Origin: Paraburkholderia xenovorans LB400
Lineage (GTDB): Bacteria > Pseudomonadota > Gammaproteobacteria > Burkholderiales > Burkholderiaceae
Direction: 5' to 3'
DNA: 64,000 nt
Assembly (NCBI RefSeq): GCF_000013645.1
Contig: NC_007952.1
Location: 2,728,001-2,792,000 of the forward strand
In this document: positions 52,886 to 62,400 of the stretch, piece by piece
How the letters are laid out: each line of letters begins with the position of its first letter
Position numbering within the stretch: position 1 is the stretch's first letter
Notes under the pieces: model-generated
What the model saw: only the letters and a program-made list of their open reading frames with translations
Databases searched by the model: none
What the model was told of the DNA's origin: nothing
Program-made: the position numbers and the translations under genes

Positions 52886-54256
52886 TCAAAGAGCAAAGGC
52901 CATGCGGCTCGCGGCCGTCGCGTTTGCTTGCGCCTCTCCTGCCCGCCCCGCCGACCGGTCCTGCGCTGCGTGATGCGCGAGCGAAGCGGCGATTTCGTCG
53001 GAACGCAGCGCGAGAACCGACAGCAGCGTGTCGGAAAGTCCGTGACTGTCTTCGCAACAGCCTTGCAGATAAATGCGCGGTTTGAAGCTCGCCGGCGTGG
53101 CAAGCCGGTAATCGCGTTCGACGTTGCCTTGCGCGAGCGCCTCGCCCAGATGCGGCGCGAGCCCTTCCAGCAAGTCCAGATGCGTATCGCGGCGATATCC
53201 CGTCGCGAGCACGAGCGCGTCGAACTGCTCGGCGCGGGCGTGGCCGTTCAAACGGTCGCGCAAAGTGAGTTCAATCCGGCCGTTGACCGTGCGTACCGCC
53301 GTTTCGATGCCGGTGTTCGCCAGCAGCCGGTGGCGCGGCTCGGCGCAGACGTTTTGCAGATACAGCATCTCGTAGATCTGCTCGATCAGCGGACGGTCGA
53401 CCACCGCGTAGTTGGTGTCGCGAAAGCGCTCGATCAGCGCACGCCGGCCGTCGCGCGGCTGCGCGTAGACGACGTCGGTGAAAGCGGGACTGAAGATCTC
53501 GTTGACGAACGGACTGTCGTCGGCGGGTTTCAGTGCGCCCGAGCGGATGATCAGGCTCGCATCCACGTGCGGATAGCGGCGCGTCAGATCGACGAACACT
53601 TCGGCCGCGCTCTGTCCCGCACCGATCACCGCCACGCGTTTGCGCGCGCTGCTCGCGGGCCCGACCACCCGATCGATCGAAGTGAGGTATTGCGACGAAT
53701 GCACGATGTTGTGCGTGCCGAGCGCGGCGAAGGCTTCCGGCACCTGAGCGCCGCCGCCGATACCCACCGAGAGCGCCCGTGTCACGCGCTGCCATTCGCG
53801 GCCTTCGCTATCGCGTGAGAAAACGCGCAGCGCTTCGACTTCGTTCGTCCTGGCAGTGGCTTTGACCGCTTCGATACCGGTCACGGTCTGGCCGTAGTTC
53901 ACACGATCGTCGAAAGACGCCGCCACCCACGCCAGGTAATCGTGGAACTCCACGCGCGTCGGATAGAAGCTCTTCAGATTGACGAAATCCGCCAGACGTC
54001 CGCGTTCGAACAGATAGTTGATGAACGTGAAGCGGCTTTTCGGATCGCGCATCGTCACGAGGTCCTTGAGGAAGGAGATCTGCATCCGGCAGTCGTCGAG
54101 CAGCATGCCGCGATGCCAGCCGAATTCCGGCTGACGCTCGATAAAACAATGCGCGAGGTCCGGCACGCCGGCCTCTTCGGCGAGGCGCACGGCAAGCGCC
54201 AGATTCGACGGTCCGAAGCCGATTCCGATCAGATCAAATACGGTGTCTCTGTGCAT
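52886..54256 (-). CDS. pvdA: L-ornithine N5-monooxygenase
   Basis: 456 residues of the PvdA/SidA family of flavin-dependent N-hydroxylating monooxygenases. The FAD motif GIGFGPSNLALAV lies near residues 12-24, the NADPH motif RVAVIGAGQSAAEVF near the middle, and the family ATGY element in DALVLATGYRRDTHL near the C-terminus. It makes N5-hydroxyornithine, the substrate of the formyltransferase and of the NRPS. It starts 123 nt after the NRPS stop with AAGGA upstream. In ornibactin clusters an acyltransferase and receptor gene lie in this gap; none is present here. Confidence 0.93.
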   Translation of the reverse strand: MHRDTVFDLIGIGFGPSNLALAVRLAEEAGVPDLAHCFIERQPEFGWHRGMLLDDCRMQISFLKDLVTMRDPKSRFTFINYLFERGRLADFVNLKSFYPTRVEFHDYLAWVAASFDDRVNYGQTVTGIEAVKATARTNEVEALRVFSRDSEGREWQRVTRALSVGIGGGAQVPEAFAALGTHNIVHSSQYLTSIDRVVGPASSARKRVAVIGAGQSAAEVFVDLTRRYPHVDASLIIRSGALKPADDSPFVNEIFSPAFTDVVYAQPRDGRRALIERFRDTNYAVVDRPLIEQIYEMLYLQNVCAEPRHRLLANTGIETAVRTVNGRIELTLRDRLNGHARAEQFDALVLATGYRRDTHLDLLEGLAPHLGEALAQGNVERDYRLATPASFKPRIYLQGCCEDSHGLSDTLLSVLALRSDEIAASLAHHAAQDRSAGRAGEAQANATAASRMAFAL

Positions 54257-54378
54257 GTCGCAGGTCCTTATCGGTGGAAGCCGGCACGCCGAATGCGCGG
54301 GCCGGCGAAAGATCTTTCGTGATTGATGCGGTTTTTATTCACTGCTTTTTCTTGCCGGGTTTCGTCGCGGCCCGACGT

Positions 54379-57300
54379 TCAGGCGCCGTCGCGCAACTCG
54401 GCGACGTTCGATGCGCGCGCAACGAGCCGCGCTCCCAGTTGCGCAAAGGTCGGCGCGGCGAACACGTCGGCAATCTCCAGCGCGTGACCGGTGGCTTGCG
54501 CCGCATCCACAAAGCGCACCACGTCGAACGAACTGGCGCCCGCTTCGAACAGATCGTCGTGATGCGCGGGCGTGTTGCCTTCGAAGAGAGCGCTCCAGAT
54601 GCGTTCGAGCGCCTGGGCGCGCTGCGTTGCTTCGTCGTGAGATGTCGGGTTCCGCCGCGCGTTTGTTGCAGCGCTTCCCGGCTCCAACGGAAAGCGCGCT
54701 GATGCAACGCCCAGTTGTTCGTGTGGCGCATCGACGAACTGCTGCACGACATTCAGATAATCGTCGCTCAGCGCCTCGACGAAAACGCCGTCCACCAGTT
54801 CGTTCGCATACGAAAACGCACCTGTAATGCGTCCGTCGGCATGCTCGACCACATCCAGTTCCAACTCGAACACGACCCGGTGCCGCACGTCGTTGAAATC
54901 GTCGAGCGTGAGACCGGCCCAGTCGCGTTGCGCTGTCCCCGCAGGCCGCAGGTAGTTGAACATCACCGAAAAGAGCGGATTGCCGGCTTCGGTGCGTGTG
55001 GCGCGCAATGCCGCCACCACGTCGGCGAACGGCGTGTCCGCATGCGCATAAGCGGCAAGCGCGGCGTCGCGGACTTCGGCAAGCAGCGTGACGGGCGTAT
55101 CCGTTCTGGCGAGCCGCGTACGCACGACGACTGCATTGATGAAGAGTCCGAGCGCGCGGCGCGCGGCTTCGCCGGTCAGTTCACGCGTCGAAGCGAGAAC
55201 GCCCACGGGCTGATCCGTGGCTCCCGTCGCCCGATAAAAAGCGACGTTCAGCGCCGCATGCAGCAACATGGGCAGCGTGGCGTGGACTTCCAGCGCCAGC
55301 GAACGAGCGCGGCGCACGAGGGCCGGGTTGAATTCGAACGCATGACGGCCGGCGCTCCAACCCGGCGACGCGGCCCGGCCCGATGGCGGCGAAGGCAACA
55401 CTTGCGATGGCGCATCGGCCAACGCATCGCGCCAGAACGACAGGCGCGCTCGCGGCGCGGCAACCGGCAAGACCAGCTCCTGATGTGAAGGCGCTACCGT
55501 CGCGAAGGCCGCGGGCGAAGCGCCGTGCACGATCGCGACATACGTGGTGCGTACGTCTTCGAGCCACAGATCGATCGACTGCCCGTCCGATACGATGTGG
55601 TGCACCACCAGCGACAACACGTGATCCTGCTCGGCAACGCGCAACAAACGCACGCGCCATAGCGGCGCATCGTCGAGCAGGCGGAACGGCGTGAGTGCGT
55701 CCTGATCGGTGAGCGCGATAGCGGCGCGTTCGCGTTCGGTACGCAAAGGATCGCCGGAAAGATCGACCACAGGCAATTCAACCGGCCCCGGCCCGGCGAC
55801 TCTTTGGCCCGGTAATTGCCCATCGCGCTCGACGAGCCGCACCCGTAGCGCGGGATGTCGCGCGGCGGCTTGAGCAAACGCTTCACGCAATGCAACCACA
55901 TCGAGCGGTCCACGCAGACGCAACGCGACAGGAATGTTGTAGGCCGCGCTCTCCGGTTGCGAGCGCCACAGGAACCACAAGCTCAATTGCGCGGAAGAGA
56001 GCGGCAGCACACCGTTCGCGTCCGGCGCAATACGTGAATGCGATGAAACGCTATTCGACGGTTCATCGCCCATATCCGCGACCGTTTCGCTGCGTGCGGA
56101 GGCCATGACCCGCTGCGCGTATTGCGCAAGCGTCGGCGCTTCGAAGAGCGTGCGCACCGGCACTTCGCGCGCCAGCCGTTCGGCGACGCGCGTCGCCACG
56201 CGAACCGCCGCGAGTGAATGCCCACCGAGTTCAAAGAAGTGATCCGCGCGGCCAACACGCTCCACATCCAGCACCTCACGGAAAATCTGCGCCAGCGCGG
56301 TTTCGAGTCCAGCCGCCGGCTCCTGATAGGCTCGCTCGACACGCTGCGGTTCCGGCAACGCCGCGCGGTCCACCTTGCTGTTGGCATTGCGCGGCAATGC
56401 GTCGAGCACCACGATATGCGCGGGCACCATATAGTCCGGCAACGTATGACGCAGATGCGCGTCGAGCTCGGCTGCGTCCGCGCGCGTGCTGCGCTCGCGC
56501 GCTTCGGCGCTCAGTTCCACATAGGCCACTAGTACCGCGTGCGTACCCTTGCCATGCACGACCGCCACGGCTTCGCGCACATCGTCGTGCGCGGCGAGTT
56601 GTGCTTCGATCTCACCGAGTTCGATCCGCAAGCCGCGCAGCTTCACCTGATGATCGACGCGGCCGATAAAGTCGAACACACCGTCCGCGCGCCGTTTGAC
56701 GAGGTCGCCCGTGCGATAGAGCCGAGCGCCCGACGCGCCGAACGGATCGGGCACGAAACGCTCCGCCGTGAGCGCCGGCCGGTCGAGATACCCGCGCGCG
56801 ACACCCACGCCCTCGCCGCCCAGATACAGCTCGCCGATCACGCCGACCGGCAGCGGATTCAGGCGTGCATCGAGCACATGCGCCGAACGCGCGCCGACCA
56901 GCGTGCCGATCGGCAGATAGGCGCTGTCCGCGAGTTTCGCGGTGCTGTCGGTCGGATAGAACATCCACAGCATCGGCGTGATGACGGTTTCAGTCGGCCC
57001 GTAGCCGTTGACGATGCGCGCTTCCGGAAACGCCCGGCGCATGAGCGCGAACGCTTCGCGCGACGTGGCCTCTCCGCCCACCGTCAACGAACGCAAGCTG
57101 GGCGGCGCACCATGCGCGAGCGCCCACTCGGCGAGTTGCGTTGCACAACCAGGCGGCACATAGGTCATGGTCACGCCTTCGCGGACCATCATGCGGCAGG
57201 TTTGCGCGGGCGGCCACAACGTGTCCGCCGTGATCGCGACCGCTGCACCGGACATGTACTGCGAGAACCAGCCTTCATGCGCGCCGTCGAAATTGACCGA

Positions 57301-59406
57301 CTGGAACAGCAGGAACACGTCACGCTCGCCCGCACCGTAGCGCTCGGCAATCGCCGCGCAATGCAGTGCGAACGAGCCGTGATCGACCACTACGCCCTTC
57401 GGCTTGCCGGTCGAGCCCGACGTATAGATGACATACGCGGCCTGATGCGGCGACACGGACGGCAACGCTATATTCGCTGCGGAGTGCTCCTCGGGTTGCG
57501 GTTCCTCATCGACCAGCCACAGGCGTAAGCGGTCCGATTGCGGTAACGCCGCGAGACTTGCGCGTTCCGTGATGACGTGCGTGATCTGCGCGTCGTCGAG
57601 AATCTGTGCGAGACGCTCACGCGGGTGGCTCGGGTCGAGCGGCACGAACGCGCCGCCCGATTTCAGCGCGGCAATCAGGCCGACCAGCAGATCGACCGAG
57701 CGGCTCAGCGCCACGCCAACCCGCATTTCCGCACTCACTCCCGCCGCGACGAGACGTTGTGCCAAACGCGTCGCCTGCGCGTCCACTTCGCCGCGCGTGA
57801 GCGCGCGATTCACATCGGCCACGCCGCGGGCTTCCGGCTGCGCACGGGCGTGATCGGCCACACGTTGATGCACCGGCCTGAACGCCGTGTCGCGCGGCAG
57901 CTTCGTGCTATTCCATGCGTCGAGTTGCGCGCGCTCTGATTCGGGCAACCATTGCAAATCTCCCACCGCGGCGCCGGGTGTCGCCGTCGCGTTCGACAGC
58001 AACTCGCTGAATCGCGCGGCTAGGCGTGCTATCGCATCGGCGTCGAACAGGTCGAGCGGGTAGATGAAATACGCGTCGATCGAACCGTCGTCGCGCTCCT
58101 CGAAACTCAGCGTCAGATCGAACTTGGCAAACGGTGCGCCCGATGGCAACTCCGTCATCCGCACCTCTGCGAGCGAAGGCAGACGGCGGCGCGCGCCATA
58201 AGCGGCCATCACCTGAAACAACGGATGATGACTTGCGCTGCGCACCACGCCGAGCGCTTCGACTACCTGTTCGAACGGCACGTCCTGATGCGACTGCGCG
58301 TCGATCAGCGTTTGCTGCGTCGCGCCGACCAGCGCGGCAAACGGCTGCGCCGGCGGCACCGGCGTGGCAAGCGTGAGCGTATTCACGAAAAAGCCCACGA
58401 GACCGCCCACTTCGCCGCGCTCGCGATTCGCCGCGGGCACGCCGATCTGGATCTGCGTGTCACCCGAAGAGCGCGCGAGCAACGCGCTCAGTGCCGCGAG
58501 CAAGACGGCGAATGGCGTGGCACGCTGCGCATTGGCGAGCGTCTTCACCTGCTGAACGAGCGCGGCATCGAGAACGAAACGATGCCGCGCGCCACGCGCA
58601 CTACGCTGAGCCGGACGCGGTGCCGCACCAGGCAGCATCAGCACGTCGCGATTCGCGTCCAGCCGCTCGCGCCAGAATGCCAACTGACGTTCACGCTCGC
58701 CCGCGTCGAGCCAGCGGCGCTGCCACAACGCGAAATCGGCGTACTGGATCGGCAACGGCGCAAGCGACACCGCTTCGCTTTTCGCATAGGCGCGATAGAA
58801 CGAAGCGAGTTCCGCCAGCATCACGTCGGCGGACCAGCCGTCGGAGACAATGTGATGCGTTGTGAGCGCGAGCCAGTGAGTCGTCGCGTCGAGGCGAATC
58901 AGGTGAGCGCGCAGCAGCGGCCCGACGGACAGATCGAAGGACTTCGCTTCGTCGGTGCGTGCAATCTCGGCGGCACGTGCTTCGCGCTGATCGGCGGGCA
59001 ATGCGCTCACGTCGCTCGCGCGCCACGGGCAGCGCGACGGCGCATGGACCGTCTGCAACACGCCGTCCGCACTTTCGGTGAAGGTCGTCCGCAGCGCTTC
59101 GTGGCGGGCGATCAACGCATCGCACGAAAGCCGCAGCGCGTTGGCATCGAGCGCGCCGTCGAGCCGCAGGCGTTCGGTGATGTGGTACGCGGCCGGTTCG
59201 TCGATCATCCGCGCATGCAGCCACAAACGCGTCTGCGCGAACGAAGCCGGCACGCTCGCGGTCCGCTCGGCGCGCGGCGGAATCGGCAGCACGCGAAAGT
59301 CGATGCCAGCGGCGTCGAGCTTCGTGAGAAAAGCTTTGCGCTGCGCATCCGGCAACAGTGCGAAGCGCGACGCGAGGGAAAGCAGATCCGGTTTGGCTGT
59401 GGTCAT
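54379..59406 (-). CDS. Non-ribosomal peptide synthetase, C-A-T-C-T (OrbJ/malleobactin type)
   Basis: 1675 residues from the ATG at 59406; a longer open frame upstream is Arg-rich noise overlapping the previous gene. A short N-terminal docking-like segment leads to C1 (HHIVSDG at 184-190). The A domain follows (YTSGSTG at 661-667, YGPTE at 802-806, NSKVDR at 1009-1014). T1 has its serine at 1064 (LGGHSL), C2 has HHIVSDG at about 1269-1275, and T2 has its serine near 1626 (EAGASSF). The A-domain pocket read by eye is D-G-E-T-T-G-G-I-T-K, which suits a hydroxyornithine derivative by context only. There is no thioesterase: the A-less C2-T2 unit probably handles chain release onto an amine such as putrescine, as in ornibactin. 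It follows the Ser-module NRPS by 77 nt. Confidence 0.9.
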   Translation of the reverse strand: MTTAKPDLLSLASRFALLPDAQRKAFLTKLDAAGIDFRVLPIPPRAERTASVPASFAQTRLWLHARMIDEPAAYHITERLRLDGALDANALRLSCDALIARHEALRTTFTESADGVLQTVHAPSRCPWRASDVSALPADQREARAAEIARTDEAKSFDLSVGPLLRAHLIRLDATTHWLALTTHHIVSDGWSADVMLAELASFYRAYAKSEAVSLAPLPIQYADFALWQRRWLDAGERERQLAFWRERLDANRDVLMLPGAAPRPAQRSARGARHRFVLDAALVQQVKTLANAQRATPFAVLLAALSALLARSSGDTQIQIGVPAANRERGEVGGLVGFFVNTLTLATPVPPAQPFAALVGATQQTLIDAQSHQDVPFEQVVEALGVVRSASHHPLFQVMAAYGARRRLPSLAEVRMTELPSGAPFAKFDLTLSFEERDDGSIDAYFIYPLDLFDADAIARLAARFSELLSNATATPGAAVGDLQWLPESERAQLDAWNSTKLPRDTAFRPVHQRVADHARAQPEARGVADVNRALTRGEVDAQATRLAQRLVAAGVSAEMRVGVALSRSVDLLVGLIAALKSGGAFVPLDPSHPRERLAQILDDAQITHVITERASLAALPQSDRLRLWLVDEEPQPEEHSAANIALPSVSPHQAAYVIYTSGSTGKPKGVVVDHGSFALHCAAIAERYGAGERDVFLLFQSVNFDGAHEGWFSQYMSGAAVAITADTLWPPAQTCRMMVREGVTMTYVPPGCATQLAEWALAHGAPPSLRSLTVGGEATSREAFALMRRAFPEARIVNGYGPTETVITPMLWMFYPTDSTAKLADSAYLPIGTLVGARSAHVLDARLNPLPVGVIGELYLGGEGVGVARGYLDRPALTAERFVPDPFGASGARLYRTGDLVKRRADGVFDFIGRVDHQVKLRGLRIELGEIEAQLAAHDDVREAVAVVHGKGTHAVLVAYVELSAEARERSTRADAAELDAHLRHTLPDYMVPAHIVVLDALPRNANSKVDRAALPEPQRVERAYQEPAAGLETALAQIFREVLDVERVGRADHFFELGGHSLAAVRVATRVAERLAREVPVRTLFEAPTLAQYAQRVMASARSETVADMGDEPSNSVSSHSRIAPDANGVLPLSSAQLSLWFLWRSQPESAAYNIPVALRLRGPLDVVALREAFAQAAARHPALRVRLVERDGQLPGQRVAGPGPVELPVVDLSGDPLRTERERAAIALTDQDALTPFRLLDDAPLWRVRLLRVAEQDHVLSLVVHHIVSDGQSIDLWLEDVRTTYVAIVHGASPAAFATVAPSHQELVLPVAAPRARLSFWRDALADAPSQVLPSPPSGRAASPGWSAGRHAFEFNPALVRRARSLALEVHATLPMLLHAALNVAFYRATGATDQPVGVLASTRELTGEAARRALGLFINAVVVRTRLARTDTPVTLLAEVRDAALAAYAHADTPFADVVAALRATRTEAGNPLFSVMFNYLRPAGTAQRDWAGLTLDDFNDVRHRVVFELELDVVEHADGRITGAFSYANELVDGVFVEALSDDYLNVVQQFVDAPHEQLGVASARFPLEPGSAATNARRNPTSHDEATQRAQALERIWSALFEGNTPAHHDDLFEAGASSFDVVRFVDAAQATGHALEIADVFAAPTFAQLGARLVARASNVAELRDGA

Positions 59407-59483
59407 GCTGGGTTGTCTCAGTACGGGTCGGCTGGTCGATGGATCGCTATGTGTGGCTTGCTGCAATTCGTCACTACGGTTCG

Positions 59484-62400
59484 TTATTGCAGTTCGAATT
59501 CGTCGAGCAGTGCATCGATCGCGCTCGCGGTATCGCCTGCGCCGTGCGCATCGCGCCCGGCTAGCGCGCGATCGATCGCGGCGGCGCAGCGCTGCAACGT
59601 GCGTTCGTCGAATAAGGTGCGTAGCGGCAGAATCAACGTCCAGTGCAGGTTCGCCTGCGCGTTGGCTTGCGTCGCGAGCAGCGAGTGGCCACCCAGCGCG
59701 AAGAAGTCGTCGTCGCGGCCAATCGTGTCGACGCGCAGCACGCGTTTCCAGATCGCGGCGAGTTCGCGCTCCGTCCCGGTGGCCGGCAACGCGACGGCCT
59801 GTTCGTCGGCGCCGCCGCGCACGGGAGCCGGCAACGCGTGACGATCGCATTTGCCGTTCGGCGTGACCGGCAGCACATCCATCTGGATCAGATGCGAAGG
59901 CACCATGTACGACGGCAACTGCGCATGCAGGCCATTGAGCAGCGTTTGTGTGTCGAGCGCGTTATCCGCGCCGCGCGCCACGTAGCCGATCAACTGCTCG
60001 TCACGCACGATCACCACCGCATCGTGCACGCCCGGTGCCGCCCGCAACAGGGCTTCGATTTCGCCCAGTTCGATGCGCTGGCCACGCAGTTTCACCTGCG
60101 TATCCATGCGGCCGAGATAATCGAGCGCCCCGTCCGCGCGACGGCATGCCAGGTCGCCGGTTCGATAAAGCCGCGCACCGTGCGCAAACGGATCGGGAAT
60201 GAAGCGCTCCGCCGTCAGCGCGGCCCGGCCGAGGTAGCCGCGCGCAAGTCCCGCGCCGCCCAGGTACAGTTCGCCGATCGCGCCTTGCGGCAGCGGTTGC
60301 AACGCCGCATCGAGCACGTGCAGTTGCAGATTTGCGATCGGATGGCCGATCGGCACGGAAGCCGCGCCGGCATCACGCGCATCGCACGTCCAGTGCGAAA
60401 CGTCGATAGCGGCTTCGGTCGGGCCATAGAGGTTGTAAAGCCGCGCATGAGGCAATTGCTGCGCGACGCGCGCCACCAGTTCCGGCGCAAGCGCTTCGCC
60501 GCTGGCGACGATTCGCTCGATGCTCGCGCAGCGCGCCGCCGCATGGAAGTCTTCCAGGTGGGCGACGAAGGCCGCGAGCATCGACGGCACGAAATGCAGC
60601 GTCGTGACGCGGTGCGTTTCAACGCTCGCGACAAGCCGCGCGGGGTCGCGGTGATCGCCGGGCGCCGCAATCGCGAGCTTCGCGCCGACAGCGAGCGGCC
60701 ACACGAACTCCCACACTGAAACGTCGAAACCGAACGGCGTCTTGTGCAGCACGACATCGCTCGCGTCGAGGCGATACGCGTCCTGCATCCACGCAATCCG
60801 GTTCGCCAGTGCGCGATGCGTATTGCCCGCGCCCTTCGGCTTGCCCGTCGAACCGGACGTATAGATCAGGTAAGCGAGCTGATCGGGCGCGACTGCCACA
60901 GGCGCGCTGAGCGTGAAGTCGGCGCCGCGCAATGCGTCGATGGTGAGGATTTTCACGTTAGCGCTATCGACGGCTTGCGTGACGCGCTCCAGCAGATGCG
61001 GCTGCGTCAGCACCACCGCCGGTTTCGCGTCGTTCAGCAGATACGCGATGCGGTCCGCCGGATAGTCGGGATCGACCGGCAGATAGGCCGCGCCCGCTTT
61101 GAGCACGCCGATCAGCGCCACCACCATGTCGAACGAACGCTCGACGCATAGCGCCACCGCCGTATCCGCGCGCACGCCCGCTTCGATGAGCGCGGCGGCG
61201 ACGCGATCGGCATTCGCATCCAGCTCACCATAGGTCATCTGCCGCGTGCGTGCTTGCTCGTCCGCGAATTCCAGAGCGATTGCTTCCGGCGACGCCTGCG
61301 CCCTCAGTTCGAACTGCCGATGCAGCGCCTGCTGCTGCGCAGGCGGCCAGGTTTGCGCAGTCGAGTTGAAGCGCGCCAGTTTGGTCAGATCGTCCGCACT
61401 GGCAATCGAAATCGTGCCGAGCGGTGCGTCCGGATTTGCAATCAAAGCGACAAGACACGTTTCGAACGCGCGATGCAACGCCGCAATGCGTGATTCGTCG
61501 AGTCTCGCGGCGTCGTAGCCGTAATCGATGGTCAGCGTCGTGCCCGCTTCGATCACCAGCGTAAGAGCGAAATCGGTAGCTTCGATATTGCGTAGTTCAC
61601 GCAGCTTGAGCGCACGCTCGTCGCGCCCCTGCCATGCCTCGTCCACAGGATAGTTTTCGAACACGACCAGCGTGTCGAACAACGCGCCGCCGCCCTGTCC
61701 CGCCCACTGCTGGATTTCGTAGAGCGGCGTGTGCGCATGCTCCGCGGCCGCGGCGTTGTCGCGCTGCAAATCGTGCAGCCATGCCGACGCGCGGCGCTGC
61801 GGCAACGGCGCAGTAATCACCGGCAGCGTGTTGATGAAGAGACCCAATACGGTGTCGACATCAGGCAGCGAGTCGGGCCGGCCGGCGACGGTCGCACCGA
61901 ACGCGATTGCCGTGTGATGCGTCATTCGTTGCAGCGCGAGCGCCCATGCGCCCTGCACCATCGTATTGAGCGTGACCTTCAGGCGGCGCGCGGCGTCGGT
62001 GAGACGCGCCGTCGTGGCCGCGCCGATCGTTTCACGCCGCGTGAGATGGCGCGGCTCGCGGCCGCGGTTCACCGGCGTGCGCTCCGCAACCAGCGTCGGT
62101 TCGTCGAGCAGCGCGAGGCGTTGCAGAAAGAAAGCGCGCTCGCTTTCGGCGTCGCGTGCGGCCAGCCACGCGATGAAGTCGCGATAACGCGTCTTCGCGG
62201 GCGCGGCGAACGGCTGCGGACGCGGCGGCTCGATGTAGTCGCGCAACACGTCGGCGAAGAAACGCGCGGTGCTCCAACCGTCGAGCAGCAAATGATGACG
62301 CGTCCAGACAAGACGCCACGTGTCGTCCGTGATGCGGATCAGCGCGACGCGCATCAACGGTGGCGACGTGAGATCGAAACCGCGAGCGCGGTCGGCATTG

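Noticed and set aside
58225..59841. 538-codon plus-strand frame over the NRPS
   Set aside because: Shadow of the condensation/N-terminal region of the minus-strand NRPS; composition unlike a real protein.
59407..59850. Upstream extension of the second NRPS by 148 codons
   Set aside because: Arg-rich and overlapping the T domain and tail of the preceding NRPS in another frame; the ATG at 59406 starts protein-like sequence.
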